64,000 bases of DNA from Synaphobranchus kaupii (Eukaryota; Chordata; Actinopteri; Anguilliformes; Synaphobranchidae): positions 114,276,746 through 114,340,745 of the forward strand of contig CM056380.1 of NCBI GenBank assembly GCA_029718625.1. The letters are read 5' to 3'. Under the pieces are notes generated by a model, which saw nothing but the letters and a program-made list of their open reading frames with translations, searched no databases and was not told the origin of the DNA. A program made the translations under genes and the position numbers. The stretch's first letter is position 1, and each line of letters starts with the position of its first letter. This document shows positions 1 to 10,641 of this stretch, piece by piece.

Positions 1-1179
1 CGTCTCTGTAGCCACTGTAGTTGAGCTGAACTGACAACAAGCTAATTAGCTGAGACAAGCTAAGTCAAGCTAAAATGCAACCCGACATTTGGTGGTTTTA
101 ATGATTGATGATTAGGAGGCTGCATTTGGCATCTTGTTACAGGATTAAAAAAAAACAAAAAACAGCCTTCTAAAAATACACGTTCAGGCTTTAATGATCA
201 CAAACACCTGACTGGCAGTCGTGCTTCTTCATTTTCCCTACTGATATTCTTTTAATTGATGTACACTTTAAAGAGTTGGAGTCGTTTCTGTTTGAATTCC
301 GTCCATTCAGAAAATGAACTGAAATTTAATGAATGAATTGAAAAATCCCAGTTACTGCATTGTAAGCTTTCTTACATATTCATGAATTTTTATTTAAATT
401 CATAAATTCAAAAAATGACTACCATAGTAACAGGTCAAAGCATATATAGCCTACGTGTAGTGCTTCTTATTGTTTCAACAACGCCACCCCACCCCACACA
501 CCTCGGGCGTATTATTCCGCCACGTCCCGCTCTTACGTAACTCTTCCCGACTGTAAAAACAGGGCCTTGTTAAACAGATAACCAAACCATTGCAGGTTGT
601 GCTAAATAAAAAAAATAATCTAACAAAAGCTGAGCTTTAAGATCGTTTAATTTCCATTAATATTTTCGGAATTAAGAGTGCGGAGAACGAAGAGGACATG
701 TATCCACAATTATAATGTTGATTAAAATGTGCACAATTTTGCGACGCAAGTTAAAATAATTTTATTACTTGCCTAATAGCCTAATTGAGGAGAACCGGCT
801 ACATTTGATGGCATTGAGTAATTGGTGAATTAAACGCTGATGTAGCCTATTGTTAATCAAGGAAACGGATTGAAAAATTATTAAGACCAATAATCAGTTT
901 AAAGGGAAGTTTTCCGCTACCCCCAATTTTCAGCTCAGGAGCCGCCACTGAAGTTAAGTTCTCGCTTTTTCGTGATTGGCTCTACATGCAAATGGTCCAG
1001 CAATGCTGCTGGCTAATACCATCCCATAATAAGAGTGTGGGAGTTGTTAGATGCTCTGTTGTAAAGCTGGTCGCTGGGTCGGACGGAACACTGACCTCGA
1101 CAACTAGGAGACATGAAATCTCAGTCTAAACGCATGGAATTAGACATGCAACATATCAAAAAGAAAGCGTGAACATAAG
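1..1179. other. AT-rich flank, no gene seen
   Basis: I see no coding region or recognisable repeat here. The stretch is AT-rich with short, poorly coding frames. One local feature is an inverted CCAAT motif (ATTGG near 975) followed about 10 bases later by an octamer, ATGCAAAT, at 986-993; this pairing occurs in some promoters but could easily be chance. The interval ends at the left boundary of the Ngaro/DIRS-like element. Confidence 0.5.
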
Positions 1180-1180
1180 T

Positions 1181-1328
1181 TCAGTCAGGCCACTGTTGTT
1201 CAAATAACTTTATTGACATTATGAAACAATACATTTTAGGTTTGGCGGTATGGTTCTGTTCACCAAGCCCTCCCGCCTATCCACGCGAGCAAGCATGGGT
1301 ATGGCGGCGAGGGCAGCTGCACAACCCC
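1181..1328 (-). repeat. Split repeat B2 (3' terminal repeat)
   Basis: This 148-bp block recurs without visible difference at 2105-2252. On the minus strand it contains AATAAAG about 30 bases before its end, so it can serve as the polyadenylation part of the element. It starts directly at the TTCA target-like sequence. Confidence 0.8.
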
Positions 1329-1329
1329 C

Positions 1330-1919
1330 ATTAGGGTTATGCTAGAACAGAACCGCAGCACTGAGAATGGTTTTGACAGAATCCATTCAGTCAGTTATAT
1401 GTATATATATATATAAATGGCACTTTTAAGTGTCATTATCACAAGAATTTACAAGGAACCGGGCCTGAAACCCCGTAGAGCATGCCTAAGGCGACGGTGG
1501 CAAGGAAAAACTCCCTGCTGTTAGCAGGAAGAAACCTTGGGCAGAACCTGACTCTGAGGGGGAAGTCCATCCGCCGCTGACTGGCACCGGTTACTAAATG
1601 CTGATTACAGAATAGAAATTTGTAGACAGAACATATGAAAATGTCAATGTATAAGGAGCCGGTGAGGAAGACTGATTGAAGCCCGGCAGGTGCATCATAG
1701 CTGGGTACATGCATGGAGCTGGAGCCGACCGTCTGCTTCTGGAGAACGATGTTTGTTGATCTATAGCTATCGCTCCGGCGGATGCCGAAGCGGGAAGGAA
1801 AGAGGAAAAGAAATCAGTAGGCACTCGAAAATGTTAGTGATTCATGCAGGAGCGATATAGGCTAGGTGTATGTGCGCAATGGGAAACTGAAGAGGATGGA
1901 GCTGGGGTGGAGGGGGGGG
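1330..1919. other. Spacer between A2 and B2 with dispersed-repeat motif
   Basis: This 590-bp block separates the two terminal repeats. It holds a (TA)n run near 1399-1415 and, near 1500-1570, a motif of the type GGAAGAAACCTTGGGCAGAACC that also occurs in variant form near 7955 and 45040. A nested insertion of that dispersed repeat is plausible. The G-run at 1911-1921 marks its right edge. No convincing gene is present. Confidence 0.4.
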
Positions 1920-2107
1920 GGTTTTGTGTGCAGCGGGTGTGCTGGCAGGGGATCCACCATGGTAGGGCGAGGCGGTTAAATAGACCGCCTTGTTATGTGA
2001 ATGGACTGATGGGTGAATCGTCACTACTCAGCTGAGCCGTCAGCTGATTAACTATGGCCGGGTTTCACTCTCGTGACCTGCCTGAACTGACGCTATGCTC
2101 GATTTCA
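1920..2107 (-). repeat. Split repeat A2 (5'-type repeat)
   Basis: This 188-bp block matches 6723-6910 without visible difference. On the minus strand it contains the dyad GGCGGT-ctattta-ACCGCC, which could form a hairpin and includes a TATA-like core, and a dense run of CAGCTG/TCAGCTGA motifs. It abuts B1, overlapping it by the three bases TCA. Confidence 0.8.
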
Positions 2108-2252
2108 GTCAGGCCACTGTTGTTCAAATAACTTTATTGACATTATGAAACAATACATTTTAGGTTTGGCGGTATGGTTCTGTTCACCAAGCCCTCCCGC
2201 CTATCCACGCGAGCAAGCATGGGTATGGCGGCGAGGGCAGCTGCACAACCCC
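2105..2252 (-). repeat. Split repeat B1
   Basis: Second copy of the 148-bp B repeat, directly joined to A2. The B1-A2 junction is what a circular intermediate of a tyrosine-recombinase retroelement would contain. Confidence 0.8.
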
Positions 2253-2384
2253 AAAAACAACCATACGCCAAGTGCTGCCAGCATGTGCACACGTGATGAC
2301 CGTGCAACGACCCCTCGCCTTGGAGAAAGCCGATCTGTCCATCTGCTCAAGGATCCCCCAATACCACAACGATCAATGTCATGT

Positions 2385-4627
2385 GCACCAACGCCTGTTG
2401 GACTCCCCCGTGCGCCAGACGGAGTGCTGACCAACCCCATGAAATCCATGTGTAGTGGTGAAGAACAATGTGTGACCTTCTGGCTACCGATGAAACCATA
2501 CTGTCCTTCAGCACAAGGTCCTTCTAACGTAACATGGATCAGTGGCTATGTGCACCAACGCCCGTTGGACTCCCCTGTGCCAGATGCAGTGCAAAATAAC
2601 CCCAGGAAGTTCTACGTGTAGTGATAAAGAACGATGTGTGACCTCTGGCTACCGATGAAGTCATGCTGTCCTTCAGCACGAGGTCCTTTAACGTTACATG
2701 GATCAGTGGCTAAGTGTACCAACGCTTGTTGGACTCCCCCGTGTGCCAGAGTATAGTATGACTAACCCCAAGAAGTTTATGTGCAGTGATAAAGAACAAT
2801 GTGTGACCTTCCAGCTACCGATGAAGCCATCCTGTCCTTCAGCACAAGGTCCTTTAACGTTACATGGATCAGTGGCTAAGTGTACCAACGCTTGTTGGAC
2901 TCCCCCGTGTGCCAGAGTATAGTATGACTAACCCCAAGAAGTTTATGTGCAGTGATAAAGAACAATGTGTGACCTTCCGGCTACCGATGAAGCCATCCTG
3001 TCCTTCAGCTCGAGGCCTTTTAAACGTTACATGGATCAGTAGCTATGCGTACCAACGCATGTTGGACTTCTCCTGGGAGCCAGACATTGGATTACCCAGG
3101 GAATTCTATGTGTAGTGGTGAATAACAATGTGTGACCTTTCAGCTACCGATGTAGCCATCCTGTCCTTCAACCCAAGGCCCCTTAACATTTACGTGGATC
3201 AGTGGCTTTGTGTACCAACGCCTGTTGGACTTCCATGGGAGCAAAACTAATCAGGGGAGTTATATGTGTAGTGATAAAAATTGTGTGACCTACCGCTCTC
3301 GGTCCTTCAAAATTACGTGGATCAGTGGCTATGTGTACCAACGCCTGTTGGACTTCCATGGGAGCAAAACTAATCAGGGGAGTTATATGTGTAGTGATGA
3401 AAAACTGTGTGACCTTCCAGCTCTCGGTCTTCTAACATTACGTGGATCAGTGGCTATGTGTACCAACGCCTGTTGGACTTCCATGGGAGCAAAACTAATC
3501 AGGGGAGTTCTATGTGTAGTGATGAAGGACTATGTGTGACCTTTCGGCTACGGATGAAGCCGGCATGCCTATGGGAGAAGCTCTTCATCCCTGCAGGTCA
3601 CTGCCAATTAATATCATACCAACGCCTGTTGGTCTTCTCCCTAACGGTCATGGAGGATGCTGTGCGTAACATTGGCTTCATGGCACCCGTATGCCTAGGG
3701 CCATTCTAACTACTGAAGTTGTATTTGTAGTATATGTATATGTACCAACCACCTAAAAGTTATGTGTGAACTTTTCGGCTACGGATGAAGCCTGCATGCT
3801 TATGGGGAGAAGCTCTTCGTCCCTCAGGTCAATGCCAATTAATACCATACCAACGCCTGTTGGTCTTCTCCCTGACGTCAGGGAGGATGCTGTGCATAAC
3901 ATTGGCTTCATGGCGCCCGTATGCCTAGGGCCATTCGAACTACTGGAGTTGTATTTGTAGTATATGTATATGTACCAACCACCTAAAAGCTATGCGTGAC
4001 CTTTCGGCTACTGATGAAGCCGGCATGCTTATGGGGAGAAGCTCTTCATCCCTCAGGTCAAATGCCAATTAATACCATACCAACGCCTGTTGGTCTTCTC
4101 CCTGACGTCAGGGAGGATGCTGTGCGTAACATTGGCTTCATGGCGCCCGTATGCCTAGGGCCATTCTAACTACTGAAGTTGTATTGTAGTATATGCAAGA
4201 ACAGCGCGAAGCGTGAATTTTTCATAACGCAAGTCCAAATCCAATTATGCATAACGCAATCCAGTCCAGGCGTCTACTAGCCTATTGATGAAAGGGACAG
4301 ACGAGCATCCTTTGTTAATGATGTTGACGGTGGCTTGGTTGGTCAAATGCCAATTAATACCATACCAACGCCTGATGGTCTTCTCCCTGATGTCAGGGAG
4401 GATGCTGTGCGTAACATTGGCTTCATGGCGCCCGTATGCCTAGGGCCATTCTAACTACTGAAGTTGTATTTGTAGTATATGCAAGAACAGCGCGAAGCGT
4501 GAATTTTTCATAACGCAAGTCCAAATCCAATTATGCATAACGCAATCCAGTCCAGGCGTCTACTAGCCTATTGATGAAAGGGACAGACGAGCATCCTTTG
4601 TTAATGATGTTGACGGTGGCTTGGTTG
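2385..4627. repeat. Complex tandem array, 12 units
   Basis: Twelve units are anchored on the dyad CCAACGCNTGTTGG or a close variant. Anchor spacing falls in blocks: about 164-167 bp for the first four intervals (from 2387 to 3051), 163 bp to 3214, then 123 and 125 bp (3214-3462), 156 bp, then 231 and 230 bp (3618-4079), and finally 285 bp to 4364. The last 285-bp unit (4056-4340 repeated at 4341-4627) has captured the 3' part of the RNase H fragment. The array lies between the RNase H remnant and B1, that is in the 3' half of the element on its minus sense strand. Open frames through it are repeat artefacts. Confidence 0.85.
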
Positions 4628-4825
4628 TCGCAATAGGCCAAAATTTGTTTCCTTGGCCAGCTGTTCCCATAGGATGCAAGCAACGATGATTGGGTATAGT
4701 TCGAGCAAAGCTATAAATTGAATATTGCGAGGCAGTTTGCAGCTCTTTAGGCCATGTTTCTGCAACCATAGTATTATAAACCCCCAAAAGCAATAGAAAG
4801 CGCTGCGTCGGTAAAGACTTTAAAA
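4541..4825 (-). pseudogene. RNase H remnant of DIRS/Ngaro-like pol
   Basis: On the minus strand, one frame carries an FTDAA...FGG block, several stops and a frame change, then a KQILAYCDNQATVNIINKG block followed by S..PFINRL. These match the RNase H region of DIRS/Ngaro-type retrotransposons, in which a first D lies in a TDA/SDA motif and a later catalytic D in a DNxAxV motif. A frame shift lies between the blocks, so the gene is dead. The last ~85 bp of this domain are duplicated at 4255-4340 as part of the 285-bp repeat. I could not find the reverse-transcriptase YxDD-type block, which should lie at higher coordinates if present. Confidence 0.65.
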
Positions 4826-4929
4826 GTAACTGATGTTTCGACGTAGTTGTTATGAAAACGCAAGGCTTTAATCCAAGTGCGAATCTTCCAGCCCCGAAAT
4901 TGGACCTCTTGCTCCGCCTACCCACTTGC

Positions 4930-6722
4930 TATAAGTTTAAAATCCATGAAAATCAACCATGCGTCGAGAGCATCATGTTGCATAATTAATTTAATTTTGC
5001 ATCGCAAACGTTAAACGGTCTGAAATTGATGATTTAATAGCACTCACCTTTATTAATAACTACCAGACATCATTTATTAATGCTTATTATACATTACATT
5101 CATTTATACCACGGCATTGTTGAATACTCGATTCTGATGGGGTCAATACATATTCCAAGGTTGTGCATTTATTTTCACCACTGCCTTTTAACGGTGTGTC
5201 TTTCGTCCCGCTCGTGTCTCGCTTGCTTTCAACTTGGCTATGAGCTAATTCTCGCAAGCATCACATTCGAACCTATGCTGTCCTTTAGTCCCCAGTTGTA
5301 TTAAGAAAATTATGCATGTTTGGAAAATTCAAACATGAACACACTTATACGACCGAAAAACACTTCCGGTTTCGATATTTTACTTCCAGCGGTCAAAATA
5401 ACTTTGGTCTAGCACTCCGCCAAAACGGGACGCACATCACTGGTTCTTTGCAGAGTGAAATGATTACACGTGTCACATACTGACTGATCTACGGTATTCG
5501 GGTTTCTGTAGTTTTCGCGAAAATCAATGTTATTCTTTCGTCCCGTGTTTCTTTCGTCCCGGTTCTCCCCTAGTAGTATCCACAAAAAACTACACGCGTA
5601 ATGTTGCAATGTGAATTAGGGTTGTCTGCAATCAGTAGTATGCTAGGGTAAAATAGCCTACAAATCCCTGGCAATGATATAATTTAGCCGTAATAATGAT
5701 GAATAGGCTACAACACTTAAATTCAACCTGAAAACTATTAGCTAGGTATCCGAGTAGGCTACGCAGATGCAGTAGGCTAGGCCTACAAGCGCAATTATGT
5801 CCCGATAAATTAAAATACCATGCAGGATACAGATCGGCCAACGCAATAACGTGCAAGATATAGAATGTATAATTACATACCAGGTTAACGGTAGGCCTAG
5901 TCTTCACATCATTACCGATTACACACGCAGAACTAGTTACGATAATAGTTGGAGCAGCAGTGCGTTAGGACGTGAACTATGTAGACTAATCATTTGTCGC
6001 ATTTGTTTATTTATTCATTTTCTCCCCACTTACGTAACGTTATGCCTCCGTGAACGGCCACGAACCTCTCGTATCAGAAGCCAGCTCAATGATTAGCCTA
6101 GTCGGACCGCATCCACGAAATATCAGATCTTTTTTGGTCTCCCACTTCCAGAACGAGGCAGCGAGTATACGAACATGACCAACCAATATTCCGGGGCAGG
6201 GTGTATGCTTACCGTTTAGGTTAGCCCAAGGATCATATAAAGGTTACCGTGCGTTTTATGCCTCTGAAGCCAATATAGTCTGTTAATGTCAGCTAGCAAT
6301 CCTGTTGGAAGGTTTCGAATACGAGCAATAAGGTCCGGGTTACACGACAAGACACACGCTTTAAATAGCCAGCTTACGCAACGTGAATATAGCCCTTCCT
6401 TGTCCGGGAAATGCTATTTGAATATCGCCAGTTTCCATAGCGGACCATAAGCTTAAACGATACTTGCAGTCACTTAGCTTTAGCAACAAATTCAGGAATC
6501 CTATTCGTTTTCGCTGACAGTGTGCAGTCATGCATGCAGGGAAGCAGGTTTGGAATAACCGAATGTTATTTGAATATATCGCCCTTTTCTTTTGTCTAAC
6601 AGACCATAAAACTTAAGAATACAGAGCTTGACATCACTTAGCTTTTACGTAGAATTTTGCAGGATTCCGATTCTTTTCCCCCGGCGTGTAGTAGAACAAG
6701 CAGGATGTGCAGCGTAGAAGAT
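4930..6722 (-). other. 5' half of Ngaro-like element, no intact frame
   Basis: This lies between the RNase H remnant and repeat A1. In an intact relative it would hold gag-like and reverse-transcriptase sequence. I see only short frames and no motif I can assign. A small direct repeat of TCTTTCGTCCCG occurs near 5201, 5534 and 5550. Confidence 0.4.
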
Positions 6723-6910
6723 GGTTTTGTGTGCAGCGGGTGTGCTGGCAGGGGATCCACCATGGTAGGGCGAGGCGGTTAAATAGACCGCCTTGTTATG
6801 TGAATGGACTGATGGGTGAATCGTCACTACTCAGCTGAGCCGTCAGCTGATTAACTATGGCCGGGTTTCACTCTCGTGACCTGCCTGAACTGACGCTATG
6901 CTCGATTTCA
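6723..6910 (-). repeat. Split repeat A1 (5' terminal repeat)
   Basis: This is the outer A repeat and the 5' end of the element on the minus strand. It ends in TTCA (6907-6910), the same four bases as at the other outer end and at the internal junction. Confidence 0.8.
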
Positions 6911-7830
6911 CATATTGGATGTAGAGAAGTCTGATTTGTAGACTACATTGGTCAGAGCACCCAAATAAATGACATAATAAAACTCACTCACTCAACCTGA
7001 TATCCAATATCACCGCACAAATGGATGGAAAATATACTCACATAAAAACTGCAACAAATGCTCTGTCATCTTATCTGGCTGCACATAAAGACAGCTATTC
7101 TGTGAATTCTTATTTTATTCAAAGAACAAAATGCTTGTTTTCATCTGATTCTTACTTGTCAAAGCAAAATGATGGGCTCAGATAATACCCGACCCATTAA
7201 TGTCTTGATGATCGTTCAAAACAAACAATCATGAACATGCAAGTCACAGTCTTACAATCAGGCCTGCATTCAGTCATTAAAACTGAAATTTAGTGTTTCC
7301 TCGCAAACACAGTTTGGCTAGTTCATCAATCACCAACACCAAAATTCATCAGAAAAATATTTTTACCACTGAAAAACGTTGCATTAAATAGAGTTAAAAT
7401 GTGGGCTGAATTAAGGCCTGAGGCGTATATATTTAAAATGGCTTTTTTTGCTATGGTATAGCTGCACTTGGAAGGAGTCAGATTCAAAACAAGACCCAAA
7501 AGAACACAGATCCTTCAATGTACTCACAGTGAACAGTGAAACCCACACAGTGAAGTGTTAATACTTCAGAAAGATATACGTGGATCTAGTTACAGGTAAT
7601 CTGCACATCACTGACAATGAATGTCCTTACATTTAAATGGTGATGCACAACATGAATTACATACAAAATATTTAATAATGTAAAACAGAGGATTTCAAAA
7701 ATATAAGTTTAAACAACTGTTGTGATCAGCCACCAAGTCTACCAAAAGGCTAACTAGCAAGCATCTGATAATACGACATTACTATAGCATGACAATGAAG
7801 GAATCCAGTGTTGTTTGTAAAGTTATTGAT
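6911..7830. other. Unassigned AT-rich stretch
   Basis: No coding region or clear repeat recognised. Confidence 0.4.
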
Positions 7831-8035
7831 CAAATCAAATCAAAATGTATTTATATAGTGCATTTCACAAACAAATGTCACAATACACTTCTCAGAAAAC
7901 CCTGGCCTAAACTCCCACAAGAGCAAGCCAAAGGCAACGGCAAGGGTGGCAGATAGGAAGAAACCTTGGGAGGAACCAGACTCAAGGGGGTAACCCATCT
8001 TCCTCTGGTCAGCTCAGGGTGTTGGTTTTGACCAT
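7831..8035 (-). repeat. L2-like LINE 3'-end-type dispersed repeat
   Basis: The segment begins with AATCAAATCAAAATG and TTTATATAG-GCATTTCACAAA, the reverse complement of the usual fish L2-type tail (CACTTTGTG...ATATAAATA). It continues into AGGAAGAAACCTTGGGAGGAACC, a motif shared in variant form with 1525-1555 and 45040-45065. It is non-coding, and the family assignment comes from the tail motif only. Confidence 0.45.
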
Positions 8036-9240
8036 AATGCAGTGGTCACTGTAATTTTAGGAAAGCGGGACAGAGCAAAAGCCACGAAGAGACACTGTAG
8101 GATAATCCTTGAGACTGCAGGAGTTTTCAGAAGAGTTTTAAAATCCCGTCTTTAGAAAGAGAGTTCAGGAAACATTGTCAAAAAAAAACTTATGGGGCTG
8201 CCAGGTGAGCTGTTCCTCTTAAGGTTTCACGGTAGTGACAGGGCCTAATAATACGATTTGAGCAAATTTAGAAAGTAAAGTTAGACACAAGAAAATGTCT
8301 GAATTTGTGAAAAAATGAAAAAGATTTTGGCCTACATTTACAGATTTAAAACATTCTGAAAAGTAATTATGTTAAGGCTTGAAGGTGAACCATTTGTGAC
8401 ATTCATCGAAAGAGATGATAAACTCTCCAAATACGTTACGAACATTATTGTCAAGTATTTCAATTTTTAAAACATTTTTATTAGGGTATTGTACTCTAAG
8501 CTCAAAGCCTAGGTTCTGCAGCTCATCCAACCATTTCCCGAACATAGTTTCCTTTTTTCCGCATGACTGAGAGACACGTTTTTTCTGAGACAAAAGCAAT
8601 TTTCTTTCTTCAACTGTCTGTCAGGCAAGATTTACATCCACCGCTGTGTTAATATGGAGATTTTCCTCCAGAAATAAGATCGCACAGACAACTTGTGTCT
8701 GCTCTCAAATGCAATTCTATCACAGAGAGACATAAAGCTCCATGAGTTGAATGCACACTATCCTACAGTGTGACTTCAGAGAAAATTGTAACCAGTTTCG
8801 CGACCGAGAAACATTCGGCCTCTTCATTGTGTCACAGCCCCGTCCAATAATTCATACAGAATTTCAAGACTTTCCAATATAACTTTTTGATGGCACCATT
8901 GCAGACTGCATATTGGCACCAGAATTGATAAAGCTGACGATGCTGTCAGATATCTAGTTTTTAGATTACAGCCTTCGAGAGAGAGAGACAACATAATTGA
9001 TATGGCAAACTGGTCTGGTCTGGTTAACCTGACCATACAAATGAGCTCTGTCTCTCTCTCCCCCCTCCACAAACATCAAAGGAAATGTCCGTGGGCAATT
9101 AAAAGCCATGTTGAGGTCCTTATCTGTGCATACAAAAGGTGTCACTGCTCCAGGAGAGTTGTATTACCTCTGAAGAACACAAAGCTATATATGGGGGTGT
9201 TAGGGTCATAAGCGTGGCCACAGAATACCACACGGATCAT
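8036..9240. other. Unassigned stretch
   Basis: No supported gene. Short frames at 8372-8599 and 8824-9072 on the minus strand have no recognisable domain. A purine/pyrimidine block (GAGAGAGAGACA near 8978) and CTCTCTCTC near 9052 are minor simple repeats. Confidence 0.4.
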
Positions 9241-9833
9241 AGACTCCTTTTTTTTATTTTAAGTTTGAATGCCAATCTTCTGTGACATTCTAGTGAAATA
9301 ATGTAATTAATTAATTAATTTATTTATTTATTTATCACTTTTCATTCATATCTGTAACACAAAGTGCTTTACAGAAAGATACAGGGATACACCATACATA
9401 CATTCTTTAAAAACACACCTCCGCACTGCCTCCCGTCCCAGGAATACAATAGAACAATAAAAACAATAAGATAATACAAAACAAGAAAACATTACAAACC
9501 GGGAATAAAAGAAATAAAACGAAACTCAATAAAAGGCCTTTTTTTTAAAAGTATGTTTTAAGTTGTGATTTAAAAGCTGAAACTGAGGGAGAGTCTCTGA
9601 TATCCTGTGGGAGTGTGTTCCACAGTTTTTGGGGCAGAAAAACTAAAAGCAGCTTGGCCTCTAGTTTTAAAACAAACTTTTCGGACACAGAGTAGGCCAG
9701 CAGAAGATGATCGCAGTGCTTTCTCTGGTTGGTACAGTATGAGCATGTCTTGAATATATTCAGGAGCCATCCCATGTTTTGCCTTAAAAACCAACAGTAA
9801 AATTTTAAAATCAATATATAATCTAATAATCAA
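9241..9833 (-). mobile_element. L2-clade LINE fragment: reverse-transcriptase C-terminus and 3' tail
   Basis: On the minus strand two overlapping frames (9833-9570 and 9814-9545) together spell the usual C-terminal tail of fish L2/Maui-like reverse transcriptases. One frame has RLYIDFKILLLVFKA and a following PEYI; the other has PQKLWNTLP followed by D-R-S-SVSAFKSQLKTYF and a stop. The frame change between them means at least one frameshift. After the stop the sequence runs to AAGCACTTTGTGTTACAG and a TAAATAAATAAATTAATTAA tail near 9300-9340, which fits an L2 3' end. It is a 5'-truncated dead copy with no catalytic domain. Confidence 0.75.
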
Positions 9834-10348
9834 TTGAAAGTCTAAATGTCTATGTAGACAATGGTTGTTGAGGCCTGCCAGTTTGTAATGTACATATTTG
9901 GAGGTAGCTCCAGTTTCAGGTGGCGGTCAGCGTGGGACGACTGGCCATCACCTCTGTTGTTGAAAGGCAACAGTACATTTCCATTTTGTAGAGGTATTAA
10001 ATAGCTGAGCTGAATTACCTCCTAACATATTCATGTTTGGTTTTGTTAAAAAGAGGCTAAAACCATGAATAATTTGGATAAAAGTATCGTGGTGCTTAGC
10101 CCTGCTTTCAACAACATAAGATCACTTTAATTAATAAGTAAATGTGTCAGCTTTAAGGTAAGCCAGTCCGAGCCTGACCCCCCTCCATACCTTAACTTGG
10201 CATGACCAATCAGGGCAAGCATCCTCATTCCCTGCTAGGTAAGGTATTTATGGTGGCCTTAGGAAAAAAAATGTAATTGGGTTTTGGATTCTTGGAGATG
10301 AAGGGTTTTTCCTCTCTTGTTTTGGTGGTGGTTCCTTGGTTGTGTAAA
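9834..10348. other. Unassigned stretch
   Basis: Possible upstream LINE remnant at the left edge; no gene recognised. No coding exon could be supported. Confidence 0.35.
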
Positions 10349-10641
10349 CCATAGATATAGAACCATAGATGTGACATGTGTCATAGTTAGTGGCACAGTT
10401 TTTGAGACCATACCCAGGTAAGATGGTGGCCATGGTTTTATATCTATGAGCCACTCATCAGGTATCTGGCTTCTGAGTCCCGATTATGACATCACAGTGG
10501 GTTAGAAAGTACATGACACTTTGCCATAGGTTCCTATTATAGCTGCAGCCAGGTAAGATGGCTGCCAAACTGTTCCATTTCAGAATTCCAAATTACTATA
10601 ACATTACATAATATGTCATATCTATGGTTCTATATATATGG
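10349..10641. mobile_element. Foldback MITE of about 293 bp
   Basis: The left end CCATAGATATAGAACCATAG continues with ATGTGACAT, and the right end (10613-10641) is its near-perfect inverse. An internal motif, CCAGGTAAGATGG, occurs twice (near 10410 and 10549). There is no coding capacity. Terminal inversion plus small size indicates a non-autonomous DNA transposon; the superfamily is not determinable because a clear target duplication is not visible. Confidence 0.6.

Larger units (their letters stand above)
1181..6910 (-). mobile_element. Ngaro/DIRS-like tyrosine-recombinase retroelement, decayed
   Basis: Read on the minus strand this is A1 (6910-6723), an internal part, B1 (2252-2105), A2 (2107-1920), a 590-bp spacer, then B2 (1328-1181). 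The A copies (188 bp) look identical to each other and so do the B copies (148 bp). Split direct repeats of the order A1-internal-B1-A2-B2 are typical of Ngaro/PAT-type tyrosine-recombinase retroelements. The internal part contains a broken RNase H with DIRS/Ngaro-like motifs. The bases TTCA occur at the left outer end (1180-1183), at the B1-A2 junction (2104-2107) and at the right outer end (6907-6910), so the empty site would contain a single TTCA, as recombination of a circle predicts. I could not recognise a tyrosine recombinase or Gag frame. The 590-bp spacer between A2 and B2 is unusual; a later insertion, or two tandem elements with one internally deleted, would also explain it. Confidence 0.68.

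Noticed and set aside
2145..2621. 158-codon plus-strand open frame
   Set aside because: It runs through repeat B and the first tandem units, antisense to the retroelement, with no domain; it exists because the repeat unit lacks stops in that frame.
1920..6910. LTR retrotransposon with repeats at 1920-2107 and 6723-6910
   Set aside because: The repeats do not have TG...CA ends, the second repeat pair (B) is arranged as a split repeat, and the RNase H motifs fit DIRS/Ngaro better.
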